DNA of 55,412 nt from Candidatus Methanomethylicota archaeon (GTDB lineage Archaea > Thermoproteota > Methanomethylicia > Culexarchaeales > Culexarchaeaceae): positions 1 to 55,412 of the forward strand of contig JAJHRD010000008.1 in assembly GCA_020833005.1 (NCBI GenBank). Direction: 5' to 3'. A program made the translations under genes and the position numbers. The notes below the pieces were generated by a model that saw only the letters and a list, made by a program, of their open reading frames with translations, made no database searches and was not told the origin of the DNA. Positions 16,921 to 25,242 of the stretch are shown here, in pieces (position 1 is the stretch's first letter; each line of letters begins with the position of its first letter).

Positions 16921-18234
16921 CTATGATAAGTATTCCTCAATTTTTACTTGTTTATACTTCTCCCTTTTGAATGGTTTATCCTTCTTTCCCAATGGTATTG
17001 TTGCATCTATCCCCATTTTTGCAGTTATGGGCTTTTCTCCTGGGATATATTTTGCTGATGGATCTAGTGATGACCCTCTCTCCCCCCTATAAATGTATAC
17101 ATCTTCATCTGCTTGCACTCTTGTCGCTATTGCCCACTCAACTTCTTCTAAATCATATATGTTTATGTCTTCATCTACCACTATGCAGTGTTTTAGGGAT
17201 TTGTGGGCTTTGAATGCTGCTTCTATAGCTTTCTTGGCATCATCCTCCCTTTCCTTCTTTATTTGTATTATTGCATGTAGCCATGAAGCCCCCCCTGGGG
17301 TTATGTATACGTTTATGCATTTGCACACTTTGTTTACTTCATTGTATATTAATGGTTCCATGGGCATTCCCATCAATATTTTATGTTCACTTTTCCCTGG
17401 TATTAGGGCTTGGTATATTGGGTTCCTCCTATGGGTTATGCACTTCACTTCTATTATTGGTTGTTCTCTTTCCATGTCGTAGGTTTCAGTTATGTCTAGG
17501 AATGGCCCCTCAGGCGCCTTTTCCCTCGTTATCCTCCCCTCTAAAACTATTTCAGTTTCCGCTGGGACTTCCAAATCTATCTTCTTGCATTTCACTAGTG
17601 GTGTTGGTTCCAGTGCGTTGGCCATTCCAAGCTCATCTACCCCATGTGGTAGGGATGTGGCTGCTGCTATCATTACTTGTATTGGGCTTCCAATGCATAT
17701 GGCTACTTCGGCTTCTCCACCAGACCTTTTCAGTATGGTATCAGTACCCCTCCCCTCAACTATCCTAGCCACAAATCTCCTTTCATCTAGTAGTAGGAGT
17801 CTGTGGAAGGATGAATTTCTAACCCCCGTTTGTGGATCTCTTAATATGCATACTGCACTTGTAACGTATCTCCCCCTATCCCCTGGCATGTGTTTGAGTA
17901 TTGGGAGTTTTGTTAAATCCACATTTCCCTCGACTACTTCTTGGCATGCCCCCTCATCCACGATTGGCGGCTCCTTTAAATTGTTCATAGCCCAATTCAA
18001 TTTATGCAATATCCCCTTTACATCCACGTTTAAAGCCATAGCCACAAGTTGTCTTGAAGATAACAAGTTTCCAACGATTGGTATGCTTGATTCCCTAATC
18101 TTCTCGAAGTATACTGGTTTGCCATCCAGTGTAGCCATAACCTCTGCAGCTTCATGGTATACTGAAACTTCCCTCCTTATCCTTATAAGTTTCCCTTCAG
18201 CTTCAAGTTTCCCCATGAATTCCCTAATATTCAT
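16921..18234 (-). CDS. UbiD family decarboxylase, candidate anhydromevalonate phosphate decarboxylase
   Basis: The 437 residues match UbiD decarboxylases, which use prenylated flavin mononucleotide. Key stretches are SSFHRL, the RIVEGRGTD region, ATSLPHGVDELGMANAL, the catalytic-loop segment REKAPEGPFLDITETY with Arg/Glu residues, and GGASWLHAIIQI. Archaea lacking classical mevalonate steps use a UbiD homologue of this size for trans-anhydromevalonate 5-phosphate decarboxylation in isoprenoid lipid synthesis. That assignment is likely for an archaeon but cannot be separated from other UbiD roles by eye. No UbiX or mevalonate dehydratase genes are in the window. Confidence 0.82.
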   Translation of the reverse strand: MNIREFMGKLEAEGKLIRIRREVSVYHEAAEVMATLDGKPVYFEKIRESSIPIVGNLLSSRQLVAMALNVDVKGILHKLNWAMNNLKEPPIVDEGACQEVVEGNVDLTKLPILKHMPGDRGRYVTSAVCILRDPQTGVRNSSFHRLLLLDERRFVARIVEGRGTDTILKRSGGEAEVAICIGSPIQVMIAAATSLPHGVDELGMANALEPTPLVKCKKIDLEVPAETEIVLEGRITREKAPEGPFLDITETYDMEREQPIIEVKCITHRRNPIYQALIPGKSEHKILMGMPMEPLIYNEVNKVCKCINVYITPGGASWLHAIIQIKKEREDDAKKAIEAAFKAHKSLKHCIVVDEDINIYDLEEVEWAIATRVQADEDVYIYRGERGSSLDPSAKYIPGEKPITAKMGIDATIPLGKKDKPFKREKYKQVKIEEYLS

Positions 18235-18342
18235 ATGGATTCTCCAAGCTAGATTCTATCATTTCTGTATATAATCCTAATCATTGTGTGCTTGTTGGAA
18301 AGATTTATTTCAATTGTTGCCTATATTACTGTGGTTTTGGTT

Positions 18343-19104
18343 ATGGGCGTTTGGAGGCTTATCCCATTCCTTAGGGTTAATGGACCTTTACAGATGGGTA
18401 TTGATGAGGCTATACTTACTTATAGGTGTCTTGGGAAGGTTCCAAATACCATTCGCTTCTACCAGTTTCATCCAAGTGCCGTAACCATTGGATACTTCCA
18501 ATCCATATATGAGGAGGTGGATTTGGATTACTGTTCCAAGAATGGTATTGATGTGGTTAGACGTATTACTGGTGGTGGAGCTGTTTATCATGATGAGAAT
18601 GGTGAGATAACTTACTCCGTTGTGGCTGGGGTTGATGATTTGCCTAGAGACATAGTTGAATCTTACAGGTACATTTGCAATGGCCTCATTAAAGCTCTTG
18701 AAATTCTCGGTTTGAGGGGGGAGTTTAAACCATTAAATGATGTTGTTGTTAATGGTAGGAAGATTTCTGGTTCAGCTCAAACTAGGCGTAGGGAGGCTAT
18801 TTTACAGCATGGAACCTTCATGTACTCCACGGATATATCTAAGATGGCTAATTCACTTAGGGTTGTCCCTGAGAAGCTTAAGGATAAGGGTGTTCAAACC
18901 CTTGAGGAGAGGGTTATAACTGTTTCAAAGGCTCTTAATAGGAGTGTTTCTAGAGATGAGGTTTTGAAGGCTTTGATGGAGGGGTTTGAGAAGGCTTTCA
19001 ATGCTGAATTCAGAGTTTCAGGGCTTACTGAGGGTGAATGGAATTTGGCTGCCAAACTTGCTAGGGAAAAGTATTCTAGCAAGGATTGGAATTACATGGT
19101 TTAA
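18343..19104 (+). CDS. lplA: lipoate-protein ligase A family protein
   Basis: The 253-residue protein attaches lipoate or octanoate to E2 or GcvH lysines via an acyl-AMP. Conserved parts are LQMGIDEAILTY, TIGYFQS, VVRRITGGGAVYHDENGEITYS (the RRxxGGGxVxH motif) and NGRKISGSAQ, which contains the acyl-AMP-contacting lysine. A longer frame starts at 18286, but its first 19 residues are hydrophobic and unlike the family, and the Met of MGVWRLIPF at 18343 fits the usual start. Only the large-domain form is present, as in archaea that use a separate small LplB subunit. It is followed 12 bases later by a radical SAM gene. Confidence 0.88.
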   Translation: MGVWRLIPFLRVNGPLQMGIDEAILTYRCLGKVPNTIRFYQFHPSAVTIGYFQSIYEEVDLDYCSKNGIDVVRRITGGGAVYHDENGEITYSVVAGVDDLPRDIVESYRYICNGLIKALEILGLRGEFKPLNDVVVNGRKISGSAQTRRREAILQHGTFMYSTDISKMANSLRVVPEKLKDKGVQTLEERVITVSKALNRSVSRDEVLKALMEGFEKAFNAEFRVSGLTEGEWNLAAKLAREKYSSKDWNYMV

Positions 19105-19116
19105 TGGTGTTGAGGT

Positions 19117-19998
19117 TTGGTTAAGGGTTATAAGCCCCTCCCCCTCTTCCCCTCAATATCCATAACTGGAGATAAATGTGGATTGAAGTGTAAGTTTTGT
19201 GAGGGTAGAGTTCTTGGGGAGATGCTTCAAGCTGAGTCTCCACATGAATTATATGAGTTGATAAGGTTTCTTAAGGGTAGGTATGGTATTGTTGGTGTTC
19301 TTATTAGTGGTGGTTTTGATCGTAGTGGTAGGCTTCCAATAAAACCCTTTACATCCACTCTTCGTGAGATTAAGAGGGATTTCGATTTGGTGGTTAGTGT
19401 TCATGGAGGTTTAATGGATTCCACATATGCCAGTATGCTTAGAGATTGTGGGGTCGACATCGTTGATTTCACTCTTTACGACCCTAAAACCATGAGGGAT
19501 GTTGTTGGGCTAAATGCTGATTGGAATGCTATACTGAGTTCCCTGGAATCTGTTTATAGTTATGGGCCAAGCTACATTGCACCACACATTCTGGTTGGTT
19601 CATATTTTGGCAAAGTTTCTGAAGAGGAGAATTTAATAAGGCTCCTTAAGGATTTCAATCCATATATACTCATATTCCTATCCCTCCTCCCAGTTAAGGG
19701 GACTGAGTTTCAAAATATCCCTCCAGTTGGCGTTGATGAATTCCTCAAACTCTTTAATTATGCTAGGAATGTTCTTCCCAGCGCCGAGTTGACTCTAGGT
19801 TGCATGAGGGTTAGGGGTGAATATTCAATATCACTTGAGAAGTCTTTATGGAGTGCTGGCCTCCTAGATAGAATTGTTCTACCAAATTATGTTAAGGTGG
19901 ATCGCATGATGCCTTTCTGCTGTTCACTTCCAGTAGAGCTAGAGGAAGCCATCCTATCTAAGCTGAATTCTAAAGTGTTGGAGCAATTTTCATTCTAG
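19117..19998 (+). CDS. radical SAM protein next to lplA, candidate LipS-type lipoyl synthase subunit
   Basis: The 293-residue protein has an early radical SAM motif CGLKCKFC (Cys21, Cys25, Cys28), with ISGGFD as the following SAM-contacting strand and late cysteines (CMRVRGEY, MPFCC). It starts with TTG preceded by GGTG, 12 bases after lplA, so the two are almost surely one operon. In several archaea a two-subunit lipoyl synthase, LipS1/LipS2, replaces LipA and its genes lie near lplA. This gene is a candidate for one subunit. No second subunit or lipoyl-bearing protein is present in the window, so the assignment is inference. Confidence 0.72.
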   Translation: MVKGYKPLPLFPSISITGDKCGLKCKFCEGRVLGEMLQAESPHELYELIRFLKGRYGIVGVLISGGFDRSGRLPIKPFTSTLREIKRDFDLVVSVHGGLMDSTYASMLRDCGVDIVDFTLYDPKTMRDVVGLNADWNAILSSLESVYSYGPSYIAPHILVGSYFGKVSEEENLIRLLKDFNPYILIFLSLLPVKGTEFQNIPPVGVDEFLKLFNYARNVLPSAELTLGCMRVRGEYSISLEKSLWSAGLLDRIVLPNYVKVDRMMPFCCSLPVELEEAILSKLNSKVLEQFSF

Positions 19999-20078
19999 GA
20001 AAATTTATTTTGATGCCTCACCAATACCTTCTGGATACTCGATAGCATTGTTTTAGTGTATGTTTATTGGTGGATTTT

Positions 20079-21308
20079 ATGGGTTTAACTTCCCATTTAA
20101 GGGATGCGCTTCAAATTTTGAGGGGGAACTTTTTAATACTATTTTTAAGCTGGATTTTAATGAGATTTTCAGATCCTTTAACATACACTTACTACTCATT
20201 ATTCATTATTGAGCTTGGAGGATCTCCATATGTAATTGGCCTCATAAACTCCCTATCCAACATTATTCTGGCTTTAACTCAACCTTTTGGGGGTTATGTA
20301 GCGGATTTTCATGGTAGACGTAAGATAATTGTTTCCATGTCATTTTTGTTAGCATTTTCAAATATACTCTTCATATTGGCTACCAATTGGATTCACGTAT
20401 TAATTGGTTCCATCATTAGTAGTGCCTCCCTAATCTATATTCCAGCTTTAACTGCACTTACGGCTGATTCTCTACCTCCAGATAAGCGTGGTTTAGGTTT
20501 CTCCCTTCAAAGGATGATTGGAATAGTTTCCGTAGCTTCTCCCATGATTGCTGGTTTCTTGGTGTTGAATTATGGTATTGTAGGTGGCGTTAAATTGGCT
20601 TACATAATATCTCTCATATTATACTTTATGGCTGCATTGGTTAGATGTAGGTTGAAGGAGACTATTGAAGTTAATAGTTACAGTTCTATTTCAGCTTCAA
20701 AGCTTATGTTTAATGTGTTTCATGGCATCGTAGATTCCATAAGGAATTCCCCTAATAGCGTTTTGCGTTTCATATTTGTCAGGGCTTTTATATCTCTCCC
20801 CATGCACATGTGTTTTCCATTCTTCCTCGTTTATGCTAAGTATGTTTTAGGTTTAGGTGAGATTGAGTGGGGTCTCTTGATAACACTTTACAATTTATCA
20901 TCATTTATTTCAGCTTTGATCGTTGGTAGATTTATAGATGTTTTTGGTAGGAAGATTCCATTGTTGCTTTCACTTATACTTCAAGCTATTGCACTTCCCA
21001 TATTCCTATATTCAAATTTCAATGTGCTCATATTGCTCTTCATTTTTTGGGCTATCTTTGATTCCATATTGCTGGTTTCAAGTGATGCTATGTTTGCTGA
21101 TATAACTCCTAGGGCTTTTAGAGGTAGGATTGCCAGTTTGTTAAGTTTATTTGAATATATTTTGATGTCTATTGGAAGCTTTTTTGGAGGCTACTTATAT
21201 GAGTATCTTTCTCCACAATTACCATTTATCTTGAGCATGATCCTATTCCTTGCATCAGCCATATTACTTAATGTTTTGATAAGTGAACCTAAGGTTAAAG
21301 AGATTTAA
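20079..21308 (+). CDS. major facilitator superfamily transporter
   Basis: About 409 residues with 12 likely transmembrane segments. The MFS loop 2-3 motif is visible as GGYVADFHGRRKI and repeats in the second half as VGRFIDVFGRKIPLL. DKRGLGFSLQR and RAFRGRIASL are further MFS-like loops. Cargo cannot be told; drug or metabolite export is common for this shape. ATG 20079 is chosen because GGTGG lies seven bases before it; a TTG 12 bases earlier is also in frame. Confidence 0.88.
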   Translation: MGLTSHLRDALQILRGNFLILFLSWILMRFSDPLTYTYYSLFIIELGGSPYVIGLINSLSNIILALTQPFGGYVADFHGRRKIIVSMSFLLAFSNILFILATNWIHVLIGSIISSASLIYIPALTALTADSLPPDKRGLGFSLQRMIGIVSVASPMIAGFLVLNYGIVGGVKLAYIISLILYFMAALVRCRLKETIEVNSYSSISASKLMFNVFHGIVDSIRNSPNSVLRFIFVRAFISLPMHMCFPFFLVYAKYVLGLGEIEWGLLITLYNLSSFISALIVGRFIDVFGRKIPLLLSLILQAIALPIFLYSNFNVLILLFIFWAIFDSILLVSSDAMFADITPRAFRGRIASLLSLFEYILMSIGSFFGGYLYEYLSPQLPFILSMILFLASAILLNVLISEPKVKEI

Positions 21309-21327
21309 ATTCTATGTATTCGTTAAC

Positions 21328-22323
21328 TCATTTGGTGGTGTATAGGTGGCATGCAACTATTCTGCCATCTTCTAAGGTCATCATCTCTGGTTCAATTCTT
21401 CCACATATTTCCTTTGCGTATGGGCATCTTGGGTGGAATCTACATCCGCTGGGAGGATTTAAGGCGCTTGGAACTTCCCCCTTTATTGGTATGACTTCCC
21501 TTTTATGATCTGGGTCTGGTACTGGGACTGCTGCTACCAATGCTTGTGTGTATGGATGTTTTGGTTCTCTGAGTATTGTTTCCACACTTCCCATTTCAAC
21601 TATCTTTCCAAGGTACATTATGGCTATCCTTTCACATAGATGTCTGGCTAATGATAGGTCATGTGTTATGAATATTATTGATGTTCCATATGTATCCCTC
21701 TCCCTTAACATGACATTTAAAACTTCACTTCTAATCGATATGTCTAGCATTGATACTGGTTCATCTGCAACTATGAGTTTCGGTTTTAATATGAATGCTC
21801 TTGCAACTGCAACTCTCTGTCTTTGTCCACCACTCAATTCATGTGGAAGTCTATCTATGAATTCCTCTGGTGGTGTTAATTCCACTTCTTCTAACATTTT
21901 CATAACCATTTCCTCCTCTTCCCTCCTACTTTTACATACCTTCTGTATTCGTAATGGTTCTGCAATTATGTCGTGTATCTTCATTCTTGGGTTTAATGCT
22001 TCGTATGGGTCTTGGAATATTATTTGCATATCCTTCCTTAATGGTTTCAATTCCCCTTGACTTAGACTTGTTATGTCTCTTCCATCAAATATTATTTTGC
22101 CGCTTGTCGGCTCAATTAACCTGAGTATGCATCTGCCAGTTGTGGTTTTCCCGCATCCGGATTCCCCTGCAAGTCCAAATATCTCCCCCCTCTTAACTTC
22201 AAAGCTTACTCCATCCACAGCTTTAACTGTTGGTTGTTCACGTTTTATTAGTGAAGTTAATAGTCCTCTTCTGAGTGTGAAGTACTTCTTCAAGTTTATG
22301 ACTTTGAGGATTTCATCAGCCAT
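21328..22323 (-). CDS. oppF: oligopeptide ABC transporter ATP-binding protein OppF
   Basis: About 331 residues. Walker A (GESGCGKTT), Q-loop, ABC signature [10 protein letters not shown], Walker B LIVADEP and the H-loop ITHDL are all intact. The C-terminal oligopeptide-transporter extension with [14 protein letters not shown] contains cysteines, as is usual for Opp/Dpp ATPases that may carry an Fe-S cluster. ATG 22323 lies eight bases after the oppD stop behind GGTGAT; a longer in-frame start at 22347 would overlap oppD. It is the last gene of the five-gene import operon. Confidence 0.93.
   Translation of the reverse strand: MADEILKVINLKKYFTLRRGLLTSLIKREQPTVKAVDGVSFEVKRGEIFGLAGESGCGKTTTGRCILRLIEPTSGKIIFDGRDITSLSQGELKPLRKDMQIIFQDPYEALNPRMKIHDIIAEPLRIQKVCKSRREEEEMVMKMLEEVELTPPEEFIDRLPHELSGGQRQRVAVARAFILKPKLIVADEPVSMLDISIRSEVLNVMLRERDTYGTSIIFITHDLSLARHLCERIAIMYLGKIVEMGSVETILREPKHPYTQALVAAVPVPDPDHKREVIPIKGEVPSALNPPSGCRFHPRCPYAKEICGRIEPEMMTLEDGRIVACHLYTTK
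22141..22176. repeat. 36-base perfect repeat, copy in oppF (Walker A)
   Basis: These 36 bases are identical to 23139-23174 in oppD, in the same orientation. They encode the shared [12 protein letters not shown] segment with no synonymous difference. Confidence 0.85.
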
Positions 22324-22328
22324 GATAA

Positions 22329-23282
22329 TCACCACGGCATGTGGCATGCAACGTAGTGTTCTCCACCAAGATCTTTGATTTCAGGTTCTATGCTTTTACA
22401 TTTATTATTGGTGTATGGGCATCTTGGGTGGAATCTGCATCCACTTGGTGGGTTTAGTAGGTCTGGTGGTGTTCCAGGTATTGATATGAGCTTTCTCCTC
22501 GGCCCCTTTATACTTGGGAATGCACCTATAAGCCCCCTTGTGTATGGGTGTTGTGGCTCTCTGAATATTCTCTTAGTATCTGCATATTCCACGATCTTCC
22601 CAGCATACATTATTGCCACTTTATTGCATGTTTCAGCTATTATTGATAGGTCGTGGGTTATTAGCATCATGGATAGATTCATCTTCCTTTGGAGGTCTCT
22701 CATCAATTTTAGTATTTGTGCTTGAACTATAACGTCCAGTGCTGTTGCAGGTTCATCTGCTATTAGTAATTGTGGGTTGCATGCTAATGCCATTGCTATC
22801 ATAACTCTCTGCTTCATTCCACCACTAAATTCATGTGGGTAATCCTTTGCTCTTGATGGTTCTATGCCCACCATCTCCAACAACTTTTCAGCTCTCCTCC
22901 AAGCCTCTTCCTTACTTACATCTTCATGTGTGGTTATTGCTTCCACTATTTGATCTCCAACCTTCATTACTGGATTTAATGCATTCATAGCCCCCTGAAA
23001 TACTATTGCAATCTTCTTCCATCTAATCTTCCTAATATCTTCTTCGCTCATCGCTAATATGTTTTTATCATTGAACATTATTTCCCCATCGATTATCCTA
23101 CCCCCTGGTGGTAGTAGTCTTATTATTGATAGTGCAACTGTGGTTTTCCCGCATCCGGATTCCCCTGCAAGTCCGAAAACTTCTCCCTCACTTATTTGGA
23201 AGTTTACTCCATCAACTGCCTTCACATATCCCCTTGCTGTTTGGTAGTATGTTTTCAGATTTCTAACTTGTAGTAGTGGCAT
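22329..23282 (-). CDS. oppD: oligopeptide ABC transporter ATP-binding protein OppD
   Basis: The 317-residue ATPase has Walker [10 protein letters not shown], signature [10 protein letters not shown], Walker [14 protein letters not shown]-loop ITHDL, and the C-terminal [10 protein letters not shown] cysteine segment. It powers peptide uptake together with OppF, OppB and OppC. GGAGGTAAAA directly precedes ATG. The Walker A coding stretch is identical over 36 bases to that of oppF. Confidence 0.93.
   Translation of the reverse strand: MPLLQVRNLKTYYQTARGYVKAVDGVNFQISEGEVFGLAGESGCGKTTVALSIIRLLPPGGRIIDGEIMFNDKNILAMSEEDIRKIRWKKIAIVFQGAMNALNPVMKVGDQIVEAITTHEDVSKEEAWRRAEKLLEMVGIEPSRAKDYPHEFSGGMKQRVMIAMALACNPQLLIADEPATALDVIVQAQILKLMRDLQRKMNLSMMLITHDLSIIAETCNKVAIMYAGKIVEYADTKRIFREPQHPYTRGLIGAFPSIKGPRRKLISIPGTPPDLLNPPSGCRFHPRCPYTNNKCKSIEPEIKDLGGEHYVACHMPW
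23139..23174. repeat. 36-base perfect repeat, copy in oppD (Walker A)
   Basis: Matches 22141-22176 base for base. Flanking bases differ between the two genes. Confidence 0.85.
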
Positions 23283-23284
23283 TT

Positions 23285-24214
23285 TTACCTCCTCAACCTC
23301 AATCTTGGATTTAATATTTCATCTAATGCATGTCCAATGAATATGAAGGATAATACCACCAATAATATGCATATTCCAGGTGGGAATATGTACCACCATG
23401 CCAATCTAAGTAGTGCTTGATATTGTTCTGCGAAGAATAACATCATACCCCAACTAATGTTGTTTGGATCCCCCAATCCTAAGAAGCTTAATCCAGCTTC
23501 TATTAGTATTGCATTGGCTATATTTATTGCTGCATTAACATATACTAGTGGCATGACATTTGGGAGTATATGTTTGAATATTATGTAGTTGTCTCCACAA
23601 CCAGATGCCCTAGCAAATTCCACGAACTTCATCTCCTTCACAGTCAACACTTGTGATCTTATTATCCTTGCTATGGATGGCCAACTCGTTATCCCTATGA
23701 CTAGAATTATGTTTCTAATACTCGATCCAAGTATTGCCGCTAATACTATCATTAATGGTAGCCCTGGTATTATGAGTAGGATATCTGCAAACCTCATTAA
23801 TACCTCATCTATTATTCCACCATAGTATCCAGCCACCAACCCTATTATTGTTCCAATGAATACTGCTGTAAATGATGCTGCAAATCCAACTAGTAATGAT
23901 ATTCTAGATCCATAGACTATTTGGCTGAATATGTCTCTTCCAAGTTCATCTGTACCCAGTATTCCAAATACTGAGTCATCTGGTATATCTTTATTGAATA
24001 TCTTTATCCATGCTGGTGGCGAGAATGGTTTCCCAATTCCAATTGATTTTACATCCATTGGATTGTATGGGGATATTTGTGGTGCAAATATAGCCATAAA
24101 TATGAATACTGATAGAATTGCAACCCCTACTACTCCAAATTTGTTTTTGAAGAATATGTTTGCAAACTCCCTTAAGCTTTTCATGTAATCCTCCATTAGT
24201 CTAGAGAGGCTCAT
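23285..24214 (-). CDS. oppC: oligopeptide ABC transporter permease OppC
   Basis: A 309-residue inner permease with an N-terminal membrane helix (about 22-45), the LGTDELGRDIFSQIVYGSRISL segment typical of DppC/OppC, and the EAA loop (ARASGCGDNYIIFKHILPN). Five to six transmembrane segments are expected. Its ATG overlaps the oppB stop as ATGA, and oppD follows two bases after its stop, so translation is coupled. Confidence 0.93.
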   Translation of the reverse strand: MSLSRLMEDYMKSLREFANIFFKNKFGVVGVAILSVFIFMAIFAPQISPYNPMDVKSIGIGKPFSPPAWIKIFNKDIPDDSVFGILGTDELGRDIFSQIVYGSRISLLVGFAASFTAVFIGTIIGLVAGYYGGIIDEVLMRFADILLIIPGLPLMIVLAAILGSSIRNIILVIGITSWPSIARIIRSQVLTVKEMKFVEFARASGCGDNYIIFKHILPNVMPLVYVNAAINIANAILIEAGLSFLGLGDPNNISWGMMLFFAEQYQALLRLAWWYIFPPGICILLVVLSFIFIGHALDEILNPRLRLRR

Positions 24215-25197
24215 GCTTCTTGCCCTCCATATCTAATTCTTGGATCCAGTATCCCATACACTATGTCTGCCACATAATTTGCCAGTATAACTGATATTGA
24301 TATTATTAGGAATGCACCTTGAAGTACTGGGTAATCTCTCATCATCATTGCATCATATATTAATCTTCCAACACCATTCCATGAAAATACAGTTTCAGTT
24401 AGCGTTGCTCCACTAACTATGAATCCAAGGCTTATTGCCACTGCTGTGACTGTTGGTAGTAGTGCATTTCTCATGGCATGTTTAACTAGAACCCTCCTTT
24501 CAGAAAGCCCTTTAGCCCTTGCGGTAACTATGTAGTCTTGTGTTAAAACGTCCAATAGTGTCCCCCTCATTAAGAGGGTGTATTCGCCATAGGATATCAG
24601 TGTGAGGGTTATGGTTGGCAATGTCATGTGGTGAAGTAAATCCATTATCCTCTCGAAGAATCCTTCTGGTGGAGGTCTACTCATAGTTCCAGCTATTGGG
24701 AAAATTCCAAGATAGTATCCAAATAGCATTAATAGCATCATCCCAATCCAAAATACTGGTAGTGAATAGAACATTAGTGAGCTTGTAAGTATTGTTACAT
24801 CCACCTTAGTCCCCCTCTTCCATGCAGCTAGAACTCCGAGAACTATTCCAATGATCACTGAGAGTATGGTTGATACGCCCATGAGTAGTATTGTGTTAGG
24901 CATCCTCTCCATTATAACATTTATTACGGGTTCCTTCCAATGAAATGAATATCCAAAATATCCAATAAGCAGATTCCTTATGTATAGAATGTACTGTTGC
25001 CATAATGGCAAATTCAATCCAAACATTGCTCTAACTTCTTCAACTACCGATGGTTTTAGTATTCTTTCTGAAACCATTATTGAAACAGGATCTCCCGGCA
25101 TCACTCTAAATATGAAGAAGTTTATCGTTATTGTTAAGAATAAAGTTATTATTGCATAAACAGTCCTTCTAACGATGTAACCTTTAAATTCCGACAT
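24211..25197 (-). CDS. oppB: oligopeptide ABC transporter permease OppB
   Basis: The 328-residue permease begins with the RRTVYAIITLFLTITINFFIF membrane helix and RVMPGDP, both hallmarks of DppB/OppB. The EAA loop is seen as TARAKGLSERRVLVKHAMRNALLPTVT. Six transmembrane segments are likely. It lies 45 bases after the substrate-binding protein and overlaps oppC by four bases. Confidence 0.93.
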   Translation of the reverse strand: MSEFKGYIVRRTVYAIITLFLTITINFFIFRVMPGDPVSIMVSERILKPSVVEEVRAMFGLNLPLWQQYILYIRNLLIGYFGYSFHWKEPVINVIMERMPNTILLMGVSTILSVIIGIVLGVLAAWKRGTKVDVTILTSSLMFYSLPVFWIGMMLLMLFGYYLGIFPIAGTMSRPPPEGFFERIMDLLHHMTLPTITLTLISYGEYTLLMRGTLLDVLTQDYIVTARAKGLSERRVLVKHAMRNALLPTVTAVAISLGFIVSGATLTETVFSWNGVGRLIYDAMMMRDYPVLQGAFLIISISVILANYVADIVYGILDPRIRYGGQEA

Positions 25198-25242
25198 TTA
25201 TAATCACTAAAAAAAGGTAAATGGATTTTGATATTTATTTTT

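Noticed and set aside
16921-18274. Several long plus-strand frames opposite the UbiD gene and other minus-strand genes
   Set aside because: The strand skew makes the complement of A/C-ending codons poor in stop codons, so long shadows appear without coding features.
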